A DNA stretch of 64,000 nucleotides from Segetibacter aerophilus (GTDB lineage Bacteria > Bacteroidota > Bacteroidia > Chitinophagales > Chitinophagaceae). The DNA is taken from the NCBI RefSeq assembly GCF_007991655.1, contig NZ_BJYT01000006.1, positions 1-64,000 on the forward strand, in the 5' to 3' direction. Position 1 is the first letter of the stretch. Every line of letters begins with the position of its first letter. Of this stretch, positions 62,534 to 64,000 are shown piece after piece. The position numbers and the translations under genes were made by a program. The notes beneath the pieces were generated by a model, which was given only the letters and a program-made list of their open reading frames with translations, made no database searches and was not told where the DNA came from.

Positions 62534-63142
62534 CTACAATTTAAATTCTTCTTCTAAAATATCTGCATGAAATGCTCCCTTAACTCCCCTTAACAAAAAA
62601 TGAATTAATATGATCTGTACGATCAACAGGTAAACGCCTGCTGCCGTAGTGAAGGACGACGATAGTTCTGCCCAGGTATTTATGGCAGCAAACGTCAACA
62701 TGATAATCAGGCTGATTAGTAATGCTGTAAAAGGTTTTTGTAGAGACCATCGTCCCAACCCTGCATAAATGAATCCTAAAACAACCATCACAAAGCCAGT
62801 CATTGCTTTGTGTTTTATTTCTGAAAACATGTAAAAAATGCCAAGCATACTAAAGGCTGCAAGTACATACAAGGCATTGCGGGCATGTTCGATCTTGTTT
62901 GTACATACTCTTTGAAGCTCTTTTCGCTTTTGTAACCGAAAGTGATATATGGTCAACCTGTCCTGATTGCGGTAAATGGGGTAACCGCAATTTGTACAAA
63001 AATTATATTCTTTACGGTTGATGAAACTGCAATTGCTACAGGTTAGGGGGTGATCATTTATCTGCGTTCTTACCGGCAACAGCCTACTCTTTTGTATAGC
63101 CGCCGAAGCATTGAAGGCAGAAGAGATATTGGTCAATTGCAT
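62534..63142 (-). CDS. Zinc-ribbon membrane protein of unknown function
   Basis: A 202-residue protein with an N-terminal zinc ribbon (CSNCSFINRKEYNFCTNCGYP, two CxxC pairs) followed by a basic helix and four hydrophobic helices (about 85-200). The open frame extends to a GTG at 63199, but that segment runs through the terminator hairpin of the next gene, so ATG 63142 is preferred. It directly precedes the CPBP protease gene (3-bp gap). The family is not recognised. Confidence 0.75.
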   Translation of the reverse strand: MQLTNISSAFNASAAIQKSRLLPVRTQINDHPLTCSNCSFINRKEYNFCTNCGYPIYRNQDRLTIYHFRLQKRKELQRVCTNKIEHARNALYVLAAFSMLGIFYMFSEIKHKAMTGFVMVVLGFIYAGLGRWSLQKPFTALLISLIIMLTFAAINTWAELSSSFTTAAGVYLLIVQIILIHFLLRGVKGAFHADILEEEFKL

Positions 63143-63173
63143 GTATTGCAACTTAAGAAATAATCTACATAAA

Positions 63174-63198
63174 AAAAGCCTCCCGAAAGGAGGCTTCA
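63174..63198 (-). terminator. Intrinsic terminator of M28 peptidase gene
   Basis: A perfect 8-bp stem AAGCCTCC/GGAGGCTT (63176-63196) with a 5-nt loop, followed by a T run on the minus strand, just after the peptidase stop codon. Confidence 0.9.
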
Positions 63199-63207
63199 CA
63201 AAAGTTT

Positions 63208-64000
63208 CTATAATCTTTGGAGCGGAATATTTCTTTTAACCATGTCATTTCGATTAGCCATTTCCCAGGCAGTATAAAAGACGAGTTTTACCCTTTTCGC
63301 CATCAGATCGAAGTTTATCTTATCCACCGTGTCGGTAGGTCTGTGGTAATCAGCATGTGTTCCATTAAAGTAAAAAATAACCGGAACGCCGCTTTTGGCG
63401 AAGTTGTAATGGTCTGAGCGGTAATAATAGCGATTAGGATCTTTTAGATCATTGAACCTTCTGTCGAGCTGCATCTTCACATATGCGGTATTGACTGAGT
63501 CTGTGATAGGGGCAAGGTCAGAACTCAATTTGTCGTCACCTATAATATAAACGTAGTTCAAGGAGTCGCCCTTATAATTAGGATCAATGCGACCAACCAT
63601 ATCTATGTTTAAATCTACAGACACTTTATTTAAAGGAAAGACAGGATTTTCGCTATAAAACTCAGAACCTAACAACCCTTTTTCTTCCCCGGAAACTGTC
63701 ATAAAAACAATACTTCTCCTTGGGCCATGGCCTTCATTTTTTGCTTTTGCAAAAGCTTCGGCTATTTCAATCACGCTGGTAGTTCCGGAGCCATCGTCAT
63801 CGGCGCCATAAAAAATATCTTTACCGCGCGTGCCAAGGTGGTCGTAGTGTCCGGTAATAAGAACATATTCGTCAGCTTTATCAGTTCCGGGCAAAACCCC
63901 TATCACGTTACTGCTTTGCAGCAAAAGGGTTCTTTTATTGGTGACAAACTGGGCATCAGCACTATACGAACCGACAGGAATGTTTTTGATGCTCTGTAAT
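63208..64000 (-). CDS. M28 family zinc aminopeptidase, N-terminus outside window
   Basis: The open frame continues to the window edge (upstream residues read SIKNIPVGSYSADAQFVTN), so the true start lies beyond 64000. The visible 264 residues hold the catalytic part of an M28 peptidase: GHYDHLGTRG and ADDDGSGT (zinc ligands), GEEKGLLGSEFY with the catalytic Glu, NIDMVGRID, SDHYNFAKSGVPVIFYF and HADYHRPTDTVDKI. Bacteroidota M28 enzymes are usually exported. No T9SS sorting domain follows the peptidase domain; it ends RNIPLQRL. Confidence 0.92.
   Translation of the reverse strand, partial: LQSIKNIPVGSYSADAQFVTNKRTLLLQSSNVIGVLPGTDKADEYVLITGHYDHLGTRGKDIFYGADDDGSGTTSVIEIAEAFAKAKNEGHGPRRSIVFMTVSGEEKGLLGSEFYSENPVFPLNKVSVDLNIDMVGRIDPNYKGDSLNYVYIIGDDKLSSDLAPITDSVNTAYVKMQLDRRFNDLKDPNRYYYRSDHYNFAKSGVPVIFYFNGTHADYHRPTDTVDKINFDLMAKRVKLVFYTAWEMANRNDMVKRNIPLQRL

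Noticed and set aside
63143-63199. GTG-initiated N-terminal extension of the zinc-ribbon membrane protein
   Set aside because: The extension is translated through the terminator hairpin of the M28 gene and is not followed by any domain feature.

Overview
The window looks like a chromosomal segment of a Bacteroidota bacterium, most likely Chitinophagaceae or a close relative. Supporting evidence: SprA and GldJ of the type IX secretion and gliding machinery, a PorE-like OmpA protein, menaquinone synthesis by the futalosine route (MqnB, MqnD), a methionine synthase split into two genes, many start sites without a Shine-Dalgarno sequence, and repeated promoter elements of the Bacteroidota type (TAnnTTTG, sometimes with TTTG about 19-21 bp upstream). 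I see no rRNA, tRNA, CRISPR array or insertion sequence. Almost all of it reads as core genome.

Layout. 1-5.9 kb: heptamer array, guaB, dprA, PorE-like gene, queE. 5.9-8.8 kb: methionine entry genes metX, osmC-like and metZ. 8.9-16.2 kb: a large unknown secreted protein, DUF983 protein, thioredoxin, murF, gldJ and glutamate dehydrogenase. 16.4-21 kb: cytochrome c maturation genes ccmB-ccmC-ccmD, tdk, an unknown Pro/Glu-rich protein, and waaA. 21-24.5 kb: nucleotide-sugar genes (DegT-type aminotransferase, UDP-sugar dehydrogenase, rfbD). 24.5-26.1 kb: homoserine dehydrogenase behind a clear SAM-I riboswitch with terminator. 26.4-33.7 kb: a glycan cluster with GT4, GmhB-like phosphatase, two GT9 enzymes, GT2 and a NodU-type carbamoyltransferase. 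33.9-41.9 kb: ruvA-sprA. 42-47.9 kb: fabH, GNAT, an operon of two PTPS/QueD homologues with folE and fabD, and mqnB-mqnD. 47.9-52.7 kb: metH split in two with an ORF6N-domain DNA-binding protein gene between the halves. 52.7-64 kb: YceI, recR, an Ig-like lipoprotein, sucD, an FAD oxidoreductase, a deoxyhypusine-synthase-like enzyme, two paralogous small secreted proteins, a Uma2 protein, a CPBP protease with a zinc-ribbon neighbour, and a partial M28 peptidase.

Connections. Methionine metabolism recurs at four loci: hom with its SAM riboswitch, metX/osmC/metZ, split metH, and the ORF6N gene translationally coupled to the metH C-module. folE, the PTPS homologues and queE together could supply deazapurine (queuosine) synthesis. 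waaA, gmhB-like, GT9, GT2 and carbamoyltransferase genes point to surface glycan synthesis.

The two most unusual signals are non-coding or regulatory. First, a short dispersed repeat with palindromic core TGYG-W-CRCA occurs about 15 times. It is always intergenic, always beside at least one gene 3' end, and absent from the divergent promoter gaps. Second, the ORF6N gene inside split metH has two 27-bp palindromes flanking its predicted promoter and an ATGA overlap with the metH C-module.
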